Part shown: positions 46,823 through 55,020 of the stretch, one piece after another | How the letters are laid out: every line of letters begins with the position of its first letter | How positions within the stretch are numbered: position 1 is the stretch's first letter | Source: Arthrobacter saudimassiliensis | GTDB taxonomy: Bacteria > Actinomycetota > Actinomycetes > Actinomycetales > Micrococcaceae | NCBI GenBank assembly: GCA_900016675.1 | Contig: LN483070.1 | Coordinates: 62,001 to 126,000 of the forward strand | Direction of reading: 5' to 3' | Length of the DNA stretch: 64,000 bases | Notes under the pieces: generated by a model | What the model saw: the letters and a program-made list of their open reading frames with translations, nothing else | Database searches by the model: none | Told to the model about the DNA's origin: nothing | Made by a program: the position numbers and the translations under genes

Positions 46823-46876
46823 GACCGCCCTTCCGGATCTTTGACCTGCCCCGGCAGGGCTGGCCCCTACCTTCTC

Positions 46877-47233
46877 TCAGCGAAAGCTGCGCAAAGGTCC
46901 AGGCGAGGCGAAGGTGACCTGGCCGGAGCTGTACTCCGTCTTTTGTGAAACCCCATCATGCGGGTCCCACACGACGTGGTCGAAACCTTCGATTTTCAGC
47001 GCCTGATACTTCTCAAATCGGGTTTTGACAGCAGCAATACTGCCGCCGGTGAAGGTGAGTTCCCTGGCCCCCTCGATCTCGACAAACAGCCCATGGTTGT
47101 CCTGGGTGCTGAGAACAAGGCTGAACACGGAATCGAACGGCCGACCGTACCAGCCGTCCGGGAGAATCAGCCAGGCGCGTATGTGGGACTGGAAAAAGCG
47201 TTCAACCGTCGCCGCCGGGGATCGGCCGATCAC
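46877..47233 (-). CDS. Family F protein (F1), cytosolic immunity candidate
   Basis: A 118-residue soluble protein from the GTG at 47233, whose bases overlap the stop of a toxin-tail frame (GTGA). The open frame extends upstream, but in that region the other frame is the toxin tail, so the GTG is favoured. Core features are LPDGWYGRPFDSVFSLVLS and KIEGFDHVVWDP. It is nearly identical to F2 at 53862. The coupling to a toxin tail is the usual arrangement of an immunity gene. No named family recognised. Confidence 0.72.
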   Translation of the reverse strand: MIGRSPAATVERFFQSHIRAWLILPDGWYGRPFDSVFSLVLSTQDNHGLFVEIEGARELTFTGGSIAAVKTRFEKYQALKIEGFDHVVWDPHDGVSQKTEYSSGQVTFASPGPLRSFR

Positions 47234-47415
47234 TTGGCCACCCAGGTCTCTGGAACGACTCCGTCGATATACACCTGATTTCCACCTCCAGAAATGGATC
47301 CATGGGCATTCTGCCACGGATAGGGTCCCGATCCTCCGAGCGGATGCGGCCCCTTACGATCCGGGGCTCGGCCATCGCCGGGAGACAGCTGGTCGGGCGT
47401 CGGCCTACGTATCAC
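47230..47415 (-). pseudogene. Orphan toxin tail fused to nothing (tail 1)
   Basis: An open frame of about 60 codons ending GSISGGGNQVYIDGVVPETW plus VAK, read directly into F1 through a GTGA overlap. It has no Rhs core and no credible own start, so it looks like the last piece of a toxin C-terminus left in front of its immunity gene. GGGNQ recalls the GGGxQ motif at the end of TNT-type toxins; this is only a resemblance. The same tail recurs at 54215. Confidence 0.55.
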
Positions 47416-47433
47416 CTCACGGCTGGGAATGAT

Positions 47434-47715
47434 TCAGCGATTCAGCGAGAGCCTTGCAGCCTTCACGGATGCGAGCACTTCAGCACCCAACACAGAGCTG
47501 TATGACCATGAGTCACTAATGAGGTGCGCGGCCGAATTGTAAGCATCCAACGCCTGTTCCGCATGGTCGCTATTCGCCAGTTCGCCTCCTTCCACCAGCA
47601 GACCTATCACTGATTTCAAGGAAACGTCTGAAGCCCCTGTCTCACGATCCTGAAGTGGCTTGTCAAGGTCGCTCTTCAGCGCCTGAATCAAGTTGTCCGG
47701 TTGCACGCGAGTCAT
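47434..47715 (-). CDS. Family G protein (G1), immunity candidate for the TNT-like toxin tip
   Basis: A 93-residue helical cytosolic protein. Its ATG overlaps the stop of the TNT-like toxin frame by four bases (ATGA), the tightest possible coupling, and this makes it the likely immunity protein. Core stretch: ETGASDVSLKSVIGLLVEGG, then NSAAHLISDSWSYSSVLGAE. A close copy (G2, 56390) lies without its toxin. It is not the SUKH-type IFT of mycobacteria by eye; the family is unknown. Confidence 0.72.
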   Translation of the reverse strand: MTRVQPDNLIQALKSDLDKPLQDRETGASDVSLKSVIGLLVEGGELANSDHAEQALDAYNSAAHLISDSWSYSSVLGAEVLASVKAARLSLNR

Positions 47716-50119
47716 TCCATCCTTACTAGCACATTCGGGTCGGGGACGTAATGCTGTATGCCCCCGCCGGGGTAACCGAAGTTCGGGCCGACGCGTCCCG
47801 ATATATACGTCGTCCCTTCCGGTATTCGAAACTGAGCCAGATTCTCCATCGTATTGACTGAGGGCAGTGCCAGATCACTCCTCGTCGCCGGGAGGTTGGG
47901 AGTGACGTAGCGCCCTACCGCTTCCGAGCCGCCTCCGTAGAAGCGAAGGCCGTACTCCTGTGCTCCCGCGACGTTGAGAGAGATTGTGTCAGGCTCGAAT
48001 GACTGCAGGGCTTCCTGCCTGAACTGCCGCGGGACGCCGATCTGCTGCAAATATGAAGCGTCGCGCACACCTGCGTATGGGTTGGGTGCAAGCTCGCCGA
48101 GCCGCCCTCTGCCTGTGCCGGGAATCGGCACCAGCCCCGTGCCCGCACCCACCCCCGCTGCCCTTCCGAATCCCAAGGCCCGCACCCCTCGCCGGTCGTG
48201 GCTTTTTGGATGATCGTGTCGGCTCCGGCGGCCACCAGCATCATGCCAACCGGCCCCCCGACGCCAGTCGCAATAAGGACACCGCCCGCAATGGCCATGG
48301 CCCCACCGGCGATGTACTCCCAGTTGTCCTTGACCCAGTTCCCGGCGGCCGCGAGGGCACCGCCGCTCTCGGCGTCGCAGGCCTGGAGCTCCGCGTCCGT
48401 CATCGGGCGCAGGCCGGTGGGGTCCGTGGCACTGAGCGGGTTGTTGCCGGCGTAGGCGTACGGGTTCCCGTCCCACCCCGCCCCGAGAACGGGGGCGAGC
48501 GGGTCAACGGCAAGGAACCCGCGGGTAGCGGGGTCATAAGCTCTGGCGCCGAGCCATTCCAGCCCGGCGACGTCGAGCCCGCCGCCGGCGGTCAATGCCA
48601 CCCCGGGCGGCAGGGGCCCCCCGATCGGGCCCAGCCCGGCCTCCACCCCGGTTCCGTCTCCGCTGCCCGGCAAATCGCCCGCCACCGCCGCGCCGGGGAC
48701 CGGGACCACAGGAGTGCCGACGGCGGCCCACGGGTCAGCGGCGTCCGTGGGACGGACAGCCCGCCACCCCGGAGCGGCCCAGGTGTGCCCGACGCCGGTG
48801 ATCCCGCCGGGCAGGTGCACCACCTGCCCGTCCGCGATGCCGGCGAGGGTGGGGATTGGGTTGGCGGTATCCCACGACAAGGCGCAGCCGTCCACGGCGG
48901 CCAGCTCGCCCAGCGCGTCGACCCGCAGCCGATGGCGGACGGTGTCAGCGCCGTCGGGGGTGCGATCCACGGTTTCCTGCAGATAGCCGGTCGGCCCCCA
49001 GGAGTATTCGGTCCAGGACCCGTCGGGTCGGATGAGCCGGGTTCGGCGGTCGAGCCCGTCATATACATACTCGGTCCGGGCGCCGTCAGGTTCGGTCACG
49101 GCTGTCAGCTCACCGGCCGCGTCGTACTCGTAGTCACGGGCGCCGGCGGGCGTGTGTTCGCGCACCAGCCGTCCGCCGGCGTCGTACTCCCATTCGGAGA
49201 CTGCGGCCCGTACCGCTGCCGCGGCGTCGGTCTCGGCCTGTCCGGTGACGGCGGCGACCAGCTGCCCCGCCCCGTCATAGGCATATCGGGTGACGGTGCT
49301 GTTCCGGGTCAGGCCGGTGATCCGGCCCTCCTCGTCCCGGCCGATCAGCGTGCTGTCCGCTCCGGTGCGGCCGGCACCGGCGGCGGCCGCCGTGCGGGTA
49401 TGCTCGGCCAGAGGTCCGTGGCGGTAGGTCCACTCCTGTACCAGGGCACCGGCGGTAGCGGCGGTGATCCGGCCGGCGGCGTCGTAGGCTAAGGTGGCCT
49501 CGCCCAGGCGCGGGTTGGTCACCTTGGTGATCCGCCCTGCGGGGTCGCGCTGATAGGTGGTGGTGGCCCCGGTGGGGTCGGTGTAGGCGGTGCGGTGCCC
49601 ATCCGCGTCATACTCCCAGGTCATGCCCTGGCTGCCGCGGGTGCGGGAGGTCAGCTGTCCGCACCGGTTGAATCCGAGCTCGTGCTCGATGACCAGCCCG
49701 TCGGTTCCGGTGGAATCGCTGATGACGATCCGTCGGTTGAGTGTGTCCCGGCGGATCTCCGCCAGGACGCGTCCGTTGAACGCGGTGCTTTGTTCCTGGC
49801 CGGCGTTGTTGTAGGTCCAGGTGGTGGTGTTGCCGTCCGGATCGGTCTGGGACAGCTGCCGGCCCGCCGGATCATAGGTCGCGGTGGTGACCCGGCCCAG
49901 CGGGTCGGTGACGGAGGTGACCTGGTCCGTGTCGGTGTAGGTGCGGGTGGTCACCCCGCCGAGCGGGTCGGTGATCTTCACCAGCCGGCCGCGGGGATCG
50001 TAGTCGAACCGGGTCCGCCCGCCGACCCCGTTGACGGTTTCGACGAGTTCACCAGCTTGGTTGTACTTGAAGCGGCGGGTGCCGTACCAGGTGTCCTGGG
50101 CGAAGGTCAGCCGGCCGAC
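47712..50119 (-). pseudogene. Truncated, frameshifted rhs gene with TNT-like C-terminal domain
   Basis: From 50119 to about 48190 this encodes Rhs repeats and the RHS core (AYDPATRGFLAVDPLAPV, YAYAGNNPLSATDPTG) that match residues of about 1030-1667 of the intact toxin at 58127. The 5' two-fifths and any secretion domain are missing. After KATTGE the core frame runs into an unrelated tail. A different C-terminal domain (to 47712) continues in the -1 frame: LRFYGGGSEAVGRYVTP, then GRVGPNFGYPGGGIQHYVPD. GRYVTP and FGYPGGGIQ resemble the TNT NAD-glycohydrolase, in which the Gln of GGGxQ is an active-site residue. It is a silent cassette unless a -1 shift occurs. Confidence 0.75.
48190..50119. 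repeat. 1.9-kb direct repeat of the rhs core, orphan copy
   Basis: This block is highly similar to 58772-60691 within the intact rhs gene, about 10.6 kb away and in the same orientation. It ends where the C-terminal tips diverge (after KATTGE). The two copies are good substrates for homologous recombination. Confidence 0.88.
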
Positions 50120-50218
50120 TGCGCACGTCAAGTTTCTGAGACAGTTTCGTGGTTGTATTTCCGTTACGCAGCCAAGGGTTCCTGGACGCGTGCTGAGTGG
50201 GCGGTGAGGGCTGTTACC
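50120..50218. other. Junction segment of unknown origin
   Basis: About 100 bp between the cut end of the orphan rhs and the next repeated block, matching neither. It contains TTTCTGAGACAG, which recalls insertion-sequence ends, but there is no transposase gene or paired inverted repeat. It may be a scar of the event that brought in the cassette. Confidence 0.35.
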
Positions 50219-50502
50219 GGGGGTCTGTGGCCGGCACAACCACCGTGAGAGCTACACCTAGGCTAGGAAATCCGCACACACCATCTGGCGCTGCCAGAGC
50301 ACGGTGAACGCCGACCGTTGGCCATTCGGAGTCGGCAACAGACCCTAGCCCCCAAGCCTGCCAGAGAACTCGATCGGACATCTGGGCGGCGATCAGCTCC
50401 TCATTGCCATATCTCCGAAGACCGGCTCCCTTCGGTACCGGTGCAAAGCTCGCCTCCTCCCTGTTCAACTGCCGCGGCGATTCGTTCAACCACTTGGGGC
50501 TG
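50219..50502 (-). other. Family H-like remnant behind the family B gene
   Basis: A 284-bp trailer with an open frame containing MSDRVLWQAWGLGSVADSEW and PTVGVHRA. This matches ISERDLWQAAGQGIVEGNE and PTVGLHRA of the family H ORF at 55525. No convincing start or site is seen, and the copy behind 54639 has a stop after VADSE. It is likely a decayed gene or toxin tail, not a working one. Confidence 0.4.
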
Positions 50503-50916
50503 TTACCCCGGAAGGGCACCGCCCTCAACCAGAAGTCCGTGTGCCATGGTCCACTGAGCCCAGACGAACACCAAGATCAGCGCCGTTCCGACGATATACG
50601 CCGTAACTCGGGAGCTTCTTCTCATCCGGTGTGCATCCGGTTTCCTGGTTGACCTCCACAGACCACCGAGGGGCACAAAAGCGACAAGCATCGCAATCGG
50701 CATTGGTATCCCGTTCCTGCCGAACTGTCCGCTGTATGGCAAGCGTGTGGTCCAAGGAACGCTCAAGAAGACGACTACTGTCAGAGCCGCGCAGACAAAG
50801 ATGGCAGCCAAGTAGACTATTTTCATAGTTCTGACTGTTTTCTTCCCCAGCACGAGATCTTGCTCGGTCAGCTCTTTGGCCGCACCATCGTCGGGACCAG
50901 TATTCTGGCTAATCAC
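50503..50916 (-). CDS. Family B three-TM membrane protein (B6), immunity candidate
   Basis: A 137-residue membrane protein with helices at about 31-50, 75-90 and 105-125. The family signature is LTEQDLVLGKK, then TRLPYSGQFGRNGIPMPIAM after the first helix, and a C-terminal LLVEGGALPG. GTG start behind GGAGA. It is a close duplicate of the gene at 54639, but its third-helix entry reads MRRSSRVTAY where others have GKGxRV, so it has diverged or recombined. The immunity role is inferred from the copy coupled to the intact toxin (57712). Confidence 0.75.
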   Translation of the reverse strand: MISQNTGPDDGAAKELTEQDLVLGKKTVRTMKIVYLAAIFVCAALTVVVFLSVPWTTRLPYSGQFGRNGIPMPIAMLVAFVPLGGLWRSTRKPDAHRMRRSSRVTAYIVGTALILVFVWAQWTMAHGLLVEGGALPG

Positions 50917-51031
50917 CGAGAGGTCTCCTCGTCTACGTTCCTACCGCTTTCCCTAGGTAACTGGTGGACCCCCAAGTCCTATTCGTCCCAGGACCCGTGC
51001 GGATAAGCCACGTCCGGGCCACTATTCGGGG

Positions 51032-51391
51032 TCAGCTCACCGGCGGTTCCAGGGGCTCCGGGACGCGCTCAGCCTGGGTGACAACAAAAGGGGAACCGCC
51101 TTTGGCCAGGTAAATCGGGCGGAGCACCGCCACCACTAAAACAATGGCCAGCCCGGCCCAGTAACTGCGCACATCCGCATACACGCCAAGGGCCAGGGCC
51201 CCGCACGTGCACGCCCAGATGATGGAAACCAGCAGCACAAGCGACAGGATGCCCCTGCCGCTCATCCGGATCTTGGCGCCTGGTATCCGGTCTCTTCGCA
51301 GCTGGCGGACCTTCAGCAGGTAAATCACCGCCATCGCTATGCCGAACGCAACCAAAGCAACAAAACTCATGACCACCACGGCAGCTGCCAT
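51032..51391 (-). CDS. Family C three-TM membrane protein
   Basis: A 119-residue membrane protein. The ATG at 51391 is chosen because AAGGGGTGG precedes it and because its homologue (N-terminal half of 56860-57687) starts at the same place. Helices lie at about 3-26, 48-72 and 79-95. IIWACTCGALALGVYADVRS and YLAKGGSPFVV are shared with the homologue (MWACMCGALALAVHIDI, FAKGGPPFVI). It lies between two family B genes. Function unknown; a membrane immunity or accessory protein is likely. Confidence 0.72.
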   Translation of the reverse strand: MAAAVVVMSFVALVAFGIAMAVIYLLKVRQLRRDRIPGAKIRMSGRGILSLVLLVSIIWACTCGALALGVYADVRSYWAGLAIVLVVAVLRPIYLAKGGSPFVVTQAERVPEPLEPPVS

Positions 51392-51493
51392 GTCCCACCC
51401 CTTCACGACGGCCCGATCCAGTGCCCAGACAGAACGATACAAAAATTCGCGGTTCGCGAGGAGGGCGAACCCAACCTCCACGCATGGTCGAAA

Positions 51494-51889
51494 CTAACCC
51501 GCCAGCACTCCGACATCTACGAGCATGGATTCAGCCAATATCCAGTGACCGTACAAGAATGCGAGAACCATGGGGACACCGATCCAATAGGCGATCATCC
51601 GGTCGCCCTTACCCATGTGATGTGCATCCGGCTTCCGCGTGGCCCGCCAGGTGAAGAACACGACCAGCGGAACCACCGCCATGGCAAAAGGCATCGGAAT
51701 CCCGTTCCGGCCGAACCTGCCGCTGTAGGAAAGCCTCGTGTCCAGGGGAACTGTGGAGAACACAAAAACAGCGATCCCCAGGCAGGCGATGAAAACCACC
51801 ACACACATCATCTGGAGGACCCTATTTGCTTTGGCCCCCAGCTCGAGGTCATGTTCGGGCAGCTTCAGCGGGGGTTCATCATTCCTCAA
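51494..51889 (-). CDS. Family B three-TM membrane protein (B5)
   Basis: A 131-residue family B protein starting, unusually, at TTG 51889 with GGAGG seven bases upstream; there is no in-frame ATG near. It carries LPEHDLELGAK, VPLDTRLSYSGRFGRNGIP and HHMGKGDRMIAYW, and ends MLVDVGVLAG. It is one of the most divergent members, so probably specific to a different toxin variant. It follows the family D gene by 27 bp and precedes family C by about 100 bp. Confidence 0.72.
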   Translation of the reverse strand: MRNDEPPLKLPEHDLELGAKANRVLQMMCVVVFIACLGIAVFVFSTVPLDTRLSYSGRFGRNGIPMPFAMAVVPLVVFFTWRATRKPDAHHMGKGDRMIAYWIGVPMVLAFLYGHWILAESMLVDVGVLAG

Positions 51890-51916
51890 CTCATCGCCTC
51901 CGTTATCGCAACGGCG

Positions 51917-52351
51917 TCACGAGTCGTGCACCATCACTTCGGCGCTGCGGGCGGGTGTCGGGACTCCCCGCTCCTTGCGCAGCTTCTCCGCTCGATAATG
52001 CTCCCGCGTATAACGGAACGTCGTGTAACCGGTACTGGCAAAGGCGACCACAACGAACGCCAGCAGCCACCAGTTCAGCGTCTCCCCGTCTCGCATGGGG
52101 AGCAGAAACACCAGCAGGCCGAAAATGATAGCAGCCGCATGGAAGGAAACGATCAAAAGACCCATGCGCCACGTTGTGGGGCGGTTACGGTGCGGCGCTC
52201 CCTCGGGCGGGAATCCGAGTTCTTCGGGCGCATAGCTGTGCAGGTCCCCCGCTGCGGTCCTGAACAGGTGCCGGGTCTCACCACGCTCCAACGCCTCCCG
52301 GTGCTGGACATACACTCCTGCGTCCTCACCCTGCACGCGCTGCTTCCTCAT
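51917..52351 (-). CDS. Family D two-TM membrane protein
   Basis: A 144-residue protein (start at ATG 52351; an in-frame ATG at 52387 is also possible). A soluble N-terminal part contains VQHREALERGETRHLF and GDLHSYAPEE; two helices lie at about 64-84 and 91-109, followed by a basic tail (YRAEKLRKERGVP). The C-terminal half of the fused gene at 56860 is homologous (AEHREALARGEERVL, GTLHSYRPDE, YRASRIRKTRGVP). It stands alone here, which shows that C and D are separate units. Function unknown. Confidence 0.7.
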   Translation of the reverse strand: MRKQRVQGEDAGVYVQHREALERGETRHLFRTAAGDLHSYAPEELGFPPEGAPHRNRPTTWRMGLLIVSFHAAAIIFGLLVFLLPMRDGETLNWWLLAFVVVAFASTGYTTFRYTREHYRAEKLRKERGVPTPARSAEVMVHDS

Positions 52352-52411
52352 AATTCGCTTCCCACCGTCCAAAACGCCCCTCCTCATCTGCCATGCCGAA
52401 AGTCGGCAAAC

Positions 52412-52816
52412 TTACCCCCTGGCCCCGCCTTCGACGAGGATCGCTTTCGCCAGCTCCCACTGAGCCCACACAGCCACCACCATTATGGCCACGGCCAAGA
52501 TATAGAGAATCACGCGGGCCCGCTTGCCCATATGGTGCGCCTTCGAGCCGTAGGGTCGAGCAAAGAGGGCGAGAAAAACCACGAAGACGCCCATGGCAAT
52601 CGGCATCGGAATCCCGTTCCGCCCGAACCGACCACTGTAAGGCAGCCTTGTATCCAGTGGAACGCTTTGAAACACGTAAACCGCTATCGCAAGGTTCACC
52701 ACAAGGGCGGCAAGGCACCCGACGGTCATGAACCTGATAACGCGCTTCCCCAACACCAGATCCCGCTCGCTGAGATTCGGCTTACTGCGGGGGCCAGGCT
52801 CGGGCTGCTCAGTCAT
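52412..52816 (-). CDS. Family B three-TM membrane protein (B4), coupled to an orphan toxin tail
   Basis: A 134-residue family B protein. The ATG at 52816 lies 8 nt inside an orphan toxin-tail frame that stops at 52809 (ATGACTGA), precisely the overlap seen between the intact toxin and its partner at 58127/58134. It has LSERDLVLGKR, PLDTRLPYSGRFGRNGIPMP and HHMGKRARVILY, and ends EGGARG. Immunity to the toxin variant whose tail survives upstream is a strong inference. Confidence 0.78.
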   Translation of the reverse strand: MTEQPEPGPRSKPNLSERDLVLGKRVIRFMTVGCLAALVVNLAIAVYVFQSVPLDTRLPYSGRFGRNGIPMPIAMGVFVVFLALFARPYGSKAHHMGKRARVILYILAVAIMVVAVWAQWELAKAILVEGGARG

Positions 52817-52949
52817 CACTTTGGAAGTTCCCCTCAATTATCGATCCCCCGGACTCGACAATGGTATCGGCATGTATCTCCGTGAATGTCGGCGCGGCAT
52901 GCCTGCCCCGAGGAGTCCCGAGCTCTGCCACTATGGCACCACTTTCCCC
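52809..52949 (-). pseudogene. Orphan C-terminal tail of an Rhs toxin (related to the intact one)
   Basis: The last 46 codons of a toxin: ESGAIVAELGTPRGRHAAPT, then FTEIHADTIVESGGSIIEGN and a short end. It aligns without gaps to the end of the intact toxin (GGAVVSDLGTPMGRRAGPTY, TELNADVIVESGKHVIEEN). The 5' side breaks into a family A fragment, so there is no core to express it. Confidence 0.72.
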
Positions 52950-53017
52950 GTCGAGCCGTGTGGGCTTATCTTCCCTTGGACGTTCAGGTCCGGCCGCGAC
53001 AACCCGCCCGCCAGGAG

Positions 53018-53075
53018 AACAGCGGCCAAATCCCAAAAGCCACCAGTCGGTTCATAATCGCCTGCCGCTTGGGTT
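53018..53075 (-). pseudogene. Fragment of a family A gene
   Basis: A 58-bp piece that encodes KPKRQAIMNRLVAFGI, the N-terminal region of family A, then breaks off. It directly abuts the truncated A2 gene, so two A copies were joined here by deletion or recombination. Confidence 0.55.
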
Positions 53076-53404
53076 TATTCCGCCGCCACCGCATCACGAT
53101 TGGTGCTCGTAATGCCGGACGTCAACGACAATGTGCCGCAATCCGAAGTGCTGATCAGCACTCTCGCCCAGGAAGCAGAGCCCCTGGCACTCGCAGACCC
53201 TTCCCCTGCCACAGCATCAGTCACCGTGCATTGGATCGACACACGATTCCTCTCGTCATAGGCCAATACCAGTGCGGGTCCGGCCACGACACTCCCGCCC
53301 ACCACGAGAACAGCGGCCATAATCCCAAAAGCCACCAGTCGGTTCTTAATCACCTGCCGCCTCGGCTTGGTAGGGTGGCTCGAACTGCCGGAAGGAACGG
53401 CCAA
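53075..53404 (-). pseudogene. Truncated family A gene (A2)
   Basis: This matches A1 for its first 109 residues and then stops (NRDAVAAE, stop) exactly at the repeat boundary, missing the last 38 residues. Its start is TTG where A1 has ATG (GAGAGATTGG against GAGAGAATGG). The helix and both Cys residues remain, so a shortened product is conceivable, but decay is likelier. Confidence 0.65.
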
Positions 53405-53516
53405 TCTCTCTCTTGGTCAAAATGTGTTGCGACGACGTTTCATCGCGCGGTGTATACCCACGGTAGGGGCGAATAACATATGTTTGATTCCCTCCGGCCT
53501 GCGGCGACGCATGTAC

Positions 53517-53807
53517 TCACCTGCTCCGCAAGGAGGCATCAGAGACGACAATCGCAGTCGGATATTCCACCCAATCCGTGCTGTTGCCGTCCCGGAAGAG
53601 ATGTTTTGCCGCTCGCTGGCACTCCTGCAGGTCGACCCATGGGCCAGATGGGTCCACGCCCAGATTGTCCGCCAGCTGCCCGGCCGTGACCACTTGTACC
53701 GAGTCCAGAGCAGTCATGACTTCGTAGACGTAACACCCCTTGGCAAACACTCCCTTGCGTTCCGGGGCTTCGACCATCCGGAGATACGCGTTACCTTTGA
53801 TGAACAC
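53517..53807 (-). CDS. Family E protein (E2), intact copy
   Basis: A 96-residue soluble protein from the GTG at 53807 (GGAAGGG upstream). FAKGCYVYEVMTALDSVQVV and LADNLGVDPSGPW are its main blocks; it ends VVSDASLRSR. This is taken as the ancestral form because the frame reads through smoothly, whereas E1 has a one-base deletion. It lies 54 bp behind F2. Unknown family; immunity candidate by position. Confidence 0.65.
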   Translation of the reverse strand: MFIKGNAYLRMVEAPERKGVFAKGCYVYEVMTALDSVQVVTAGQLADNLGVDPSGPWVDLQECQRAAKHLFRDGNSTDWVEYPTAIVVSDASLRSR

Positions 53808-53861
53808 GACCGCCCTTCCGGATCTTTGACCTGCCCCGGCAGGGCTGGCCCCTACCTTCTC

Positions 53862-54218
53862 TCAGCGAAATCTGCGCAAAGGTCCAGGCGAGGCGAAGGT
53901 GACCTGACCGGAGCTGTACTCCGTCTTTTGTGAAACCCCCTCATGCGGGTCCCACACAACGTGGTCGAAACCTTCGATTTTCAGCGCCTGATACTTCTCA
54001 AATCGGGTTTTGACAGCAGCAATACTGCCGCCGGTGAAGGTGAGTTCCCTGCCCCCCTCGATCTCGACCAACAGCCCATTGTTGTCCTGACTGCTGAGAA
54101 CAAGGCTGAACACGGAATCGAACGGCCGACCGTACCAGCCGTCCGGGAGAATCAGCCAGGCGCGTATGTGGGACTGGAAAAAGCGCTCAACCGTCGCCGC
54201 CGGGGATCGGCCGATCAC
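53862..54218 (-). CDS. Family F protein (F2), cytosolic immunity candidate
   Basis: A 118-residue near-duplicate of F1, with a handful of substitutions (for example SSQDNNGLLVEIEGGREL against STQDNHGLFVEIEGAREL). It starts at GTG 54218 overlapping the toxin-tail stop. The pairing with the same tail sequence as F1 supports a cognate tail/F pair. No named family recognised. Confidence 0.7.
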   Translation of the reverse strand: MIGRSPAATVERFFQSHIRAWLILPDGWYGRPFDSVFSLVLSSQDNNGLLVEIEGGRELTFTGGSIAAVKTRFEKYQALKIEGFDHVVWDPHEGVSQKTEYSSGQVTFASPGPLRRFR

Positions 54219-54345
54219 TTGGCCACCCAGGTCTCTGGAACGACTCCATCGATATACACCTGATTTCCACCTCCAGAAATGGACCCATGGGCATTCTGCC
54301 ACGGATCGGGTCCCGATCCTCCGAGCGGCTGCGGCGCAGCGGCGC
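54215..54345 (-). pseudogene. Orphan toxin tail (tail 2)
   Basis: The last 40 or so codons of the same toxin tail as at 47230 (GSGPDPWQNAHGSISGGGNQ and VYIDGVVPETWVAK), cut at the 5' side by the junction near 54345. It cannot be expressed as a full toxin. Confidence 0.55.
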
Positions 54346-54638
54346 CCTCATAGGGGGGTCTGTGGCCGGCACAACCACCGTGAGAGCTACACCTAAGCTA
54401 GGAAATCCGCACACACCATCTGGCGCTGCCAGAGCACGGTGAACGCCGACCGTTGGTCATTCGGAGTCGGCAACAGACCCTAGCCCCCAAGCCTGCCAGA
54501 GAACTCGATCGGACATCTGGGCGGCAATCAGCTCCTCATTGCCATATCTCCGAAGACCGGCTCCCTTCGGTACCGGTGCAAAGCTCGCCTTCTCCCTGTT
54601 CAACTGCCGCGGCGATTCGTTCAACCACTTGGGGGCTG
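54346..54638 (-). other. Family H-like remnant behind the family B gene at 54639
   Basis: The same trailer as 50219-50502, but the H-like frame is closed by TGA after VADSE at about 54460 (TGA here, TGG in the other copy). Nothing else is recognisable in it. Confidence 0.4.
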
Positions 54639-55020
54639 TTACTCCGGAAGGGCACCGCCCTCAACCAGAAGTCCGTGTGCCATGGTCCACTGAGCCCAGA
54701 CGAACACCAGGATCAGCGCCGTTCCGAAGATCGGCACTCTGACACGCGCCCCTTTGCCCAGATGATGCGCATCTGGTTTCTTCGTCGACCTCCATAGTCC
54801 TAGCAAAGGCACAAAAGCGACAAGCATCGCAATCGGCATCGGAATCCCGTTCCTGCCGAACTGTCCGCTGTAGGGCAAGCGTGTGGTCCAAGGAACGCTC
54901 AAGAAGACGACTACTGTCAGAGCCGCGCAGACAAAGACGGCAGCCAAGATGACTATTTTCATAATTCTGACTGTTTTCTTCCCCAGCAGGAGATCTTGCT
55001 CGGTCAGCTCTTTGGCCGCA
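54353..55020. repeat. 0.7-kb direct repeat, copy 2
   Basis: Partner of about 50219-50930. Homology begins immediately beyond the tail-2 junction and runs through most of the family B gene. Confidence 0.82.

Larger units (their letters stand above)
46093..47348. repeat. 1.25-kb direct repeat, copy 1 (genes F1, E1, most of A1)
   Basis: This segment is nearly identical to 53080-54332. Homology stops abruptly at both ends: inside the A gene on one side, and just after the GATCCTCCGAGCGG stretch in the toxin tail on the other. It is a direct repeat about 7 kb from its partner. Confidence 0.85.
50219..50930. repeat. 0.7-kb direct repeat, copy 1 (family B gene and its trailer)
   Basis: Nearly identical to about 54353-55020, including the family B gene and 280 bp behind it. 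Differences cluster near the C-terminal third of the gene (50590-50650). Confidence 0.82.
53080..54332. repeat. 1.25-kb direct repeat, copy 2 (F2, E2, truncated A2)
   Basis: Partner of 46093-47348. Its ends are the truncation point of A2 on one side and a point in the toxin tail just before an unrelated GCGCAGCGGCGC stretch on the other. Confidence 0.85.

Noticed and set aside
47234-47317. Start of F1 at the upstream ATG (28 residues longer)
   Set aside because: That segment is the toxin-tail coding region in another frame; the GTG overlapping the tail stop is better supported.
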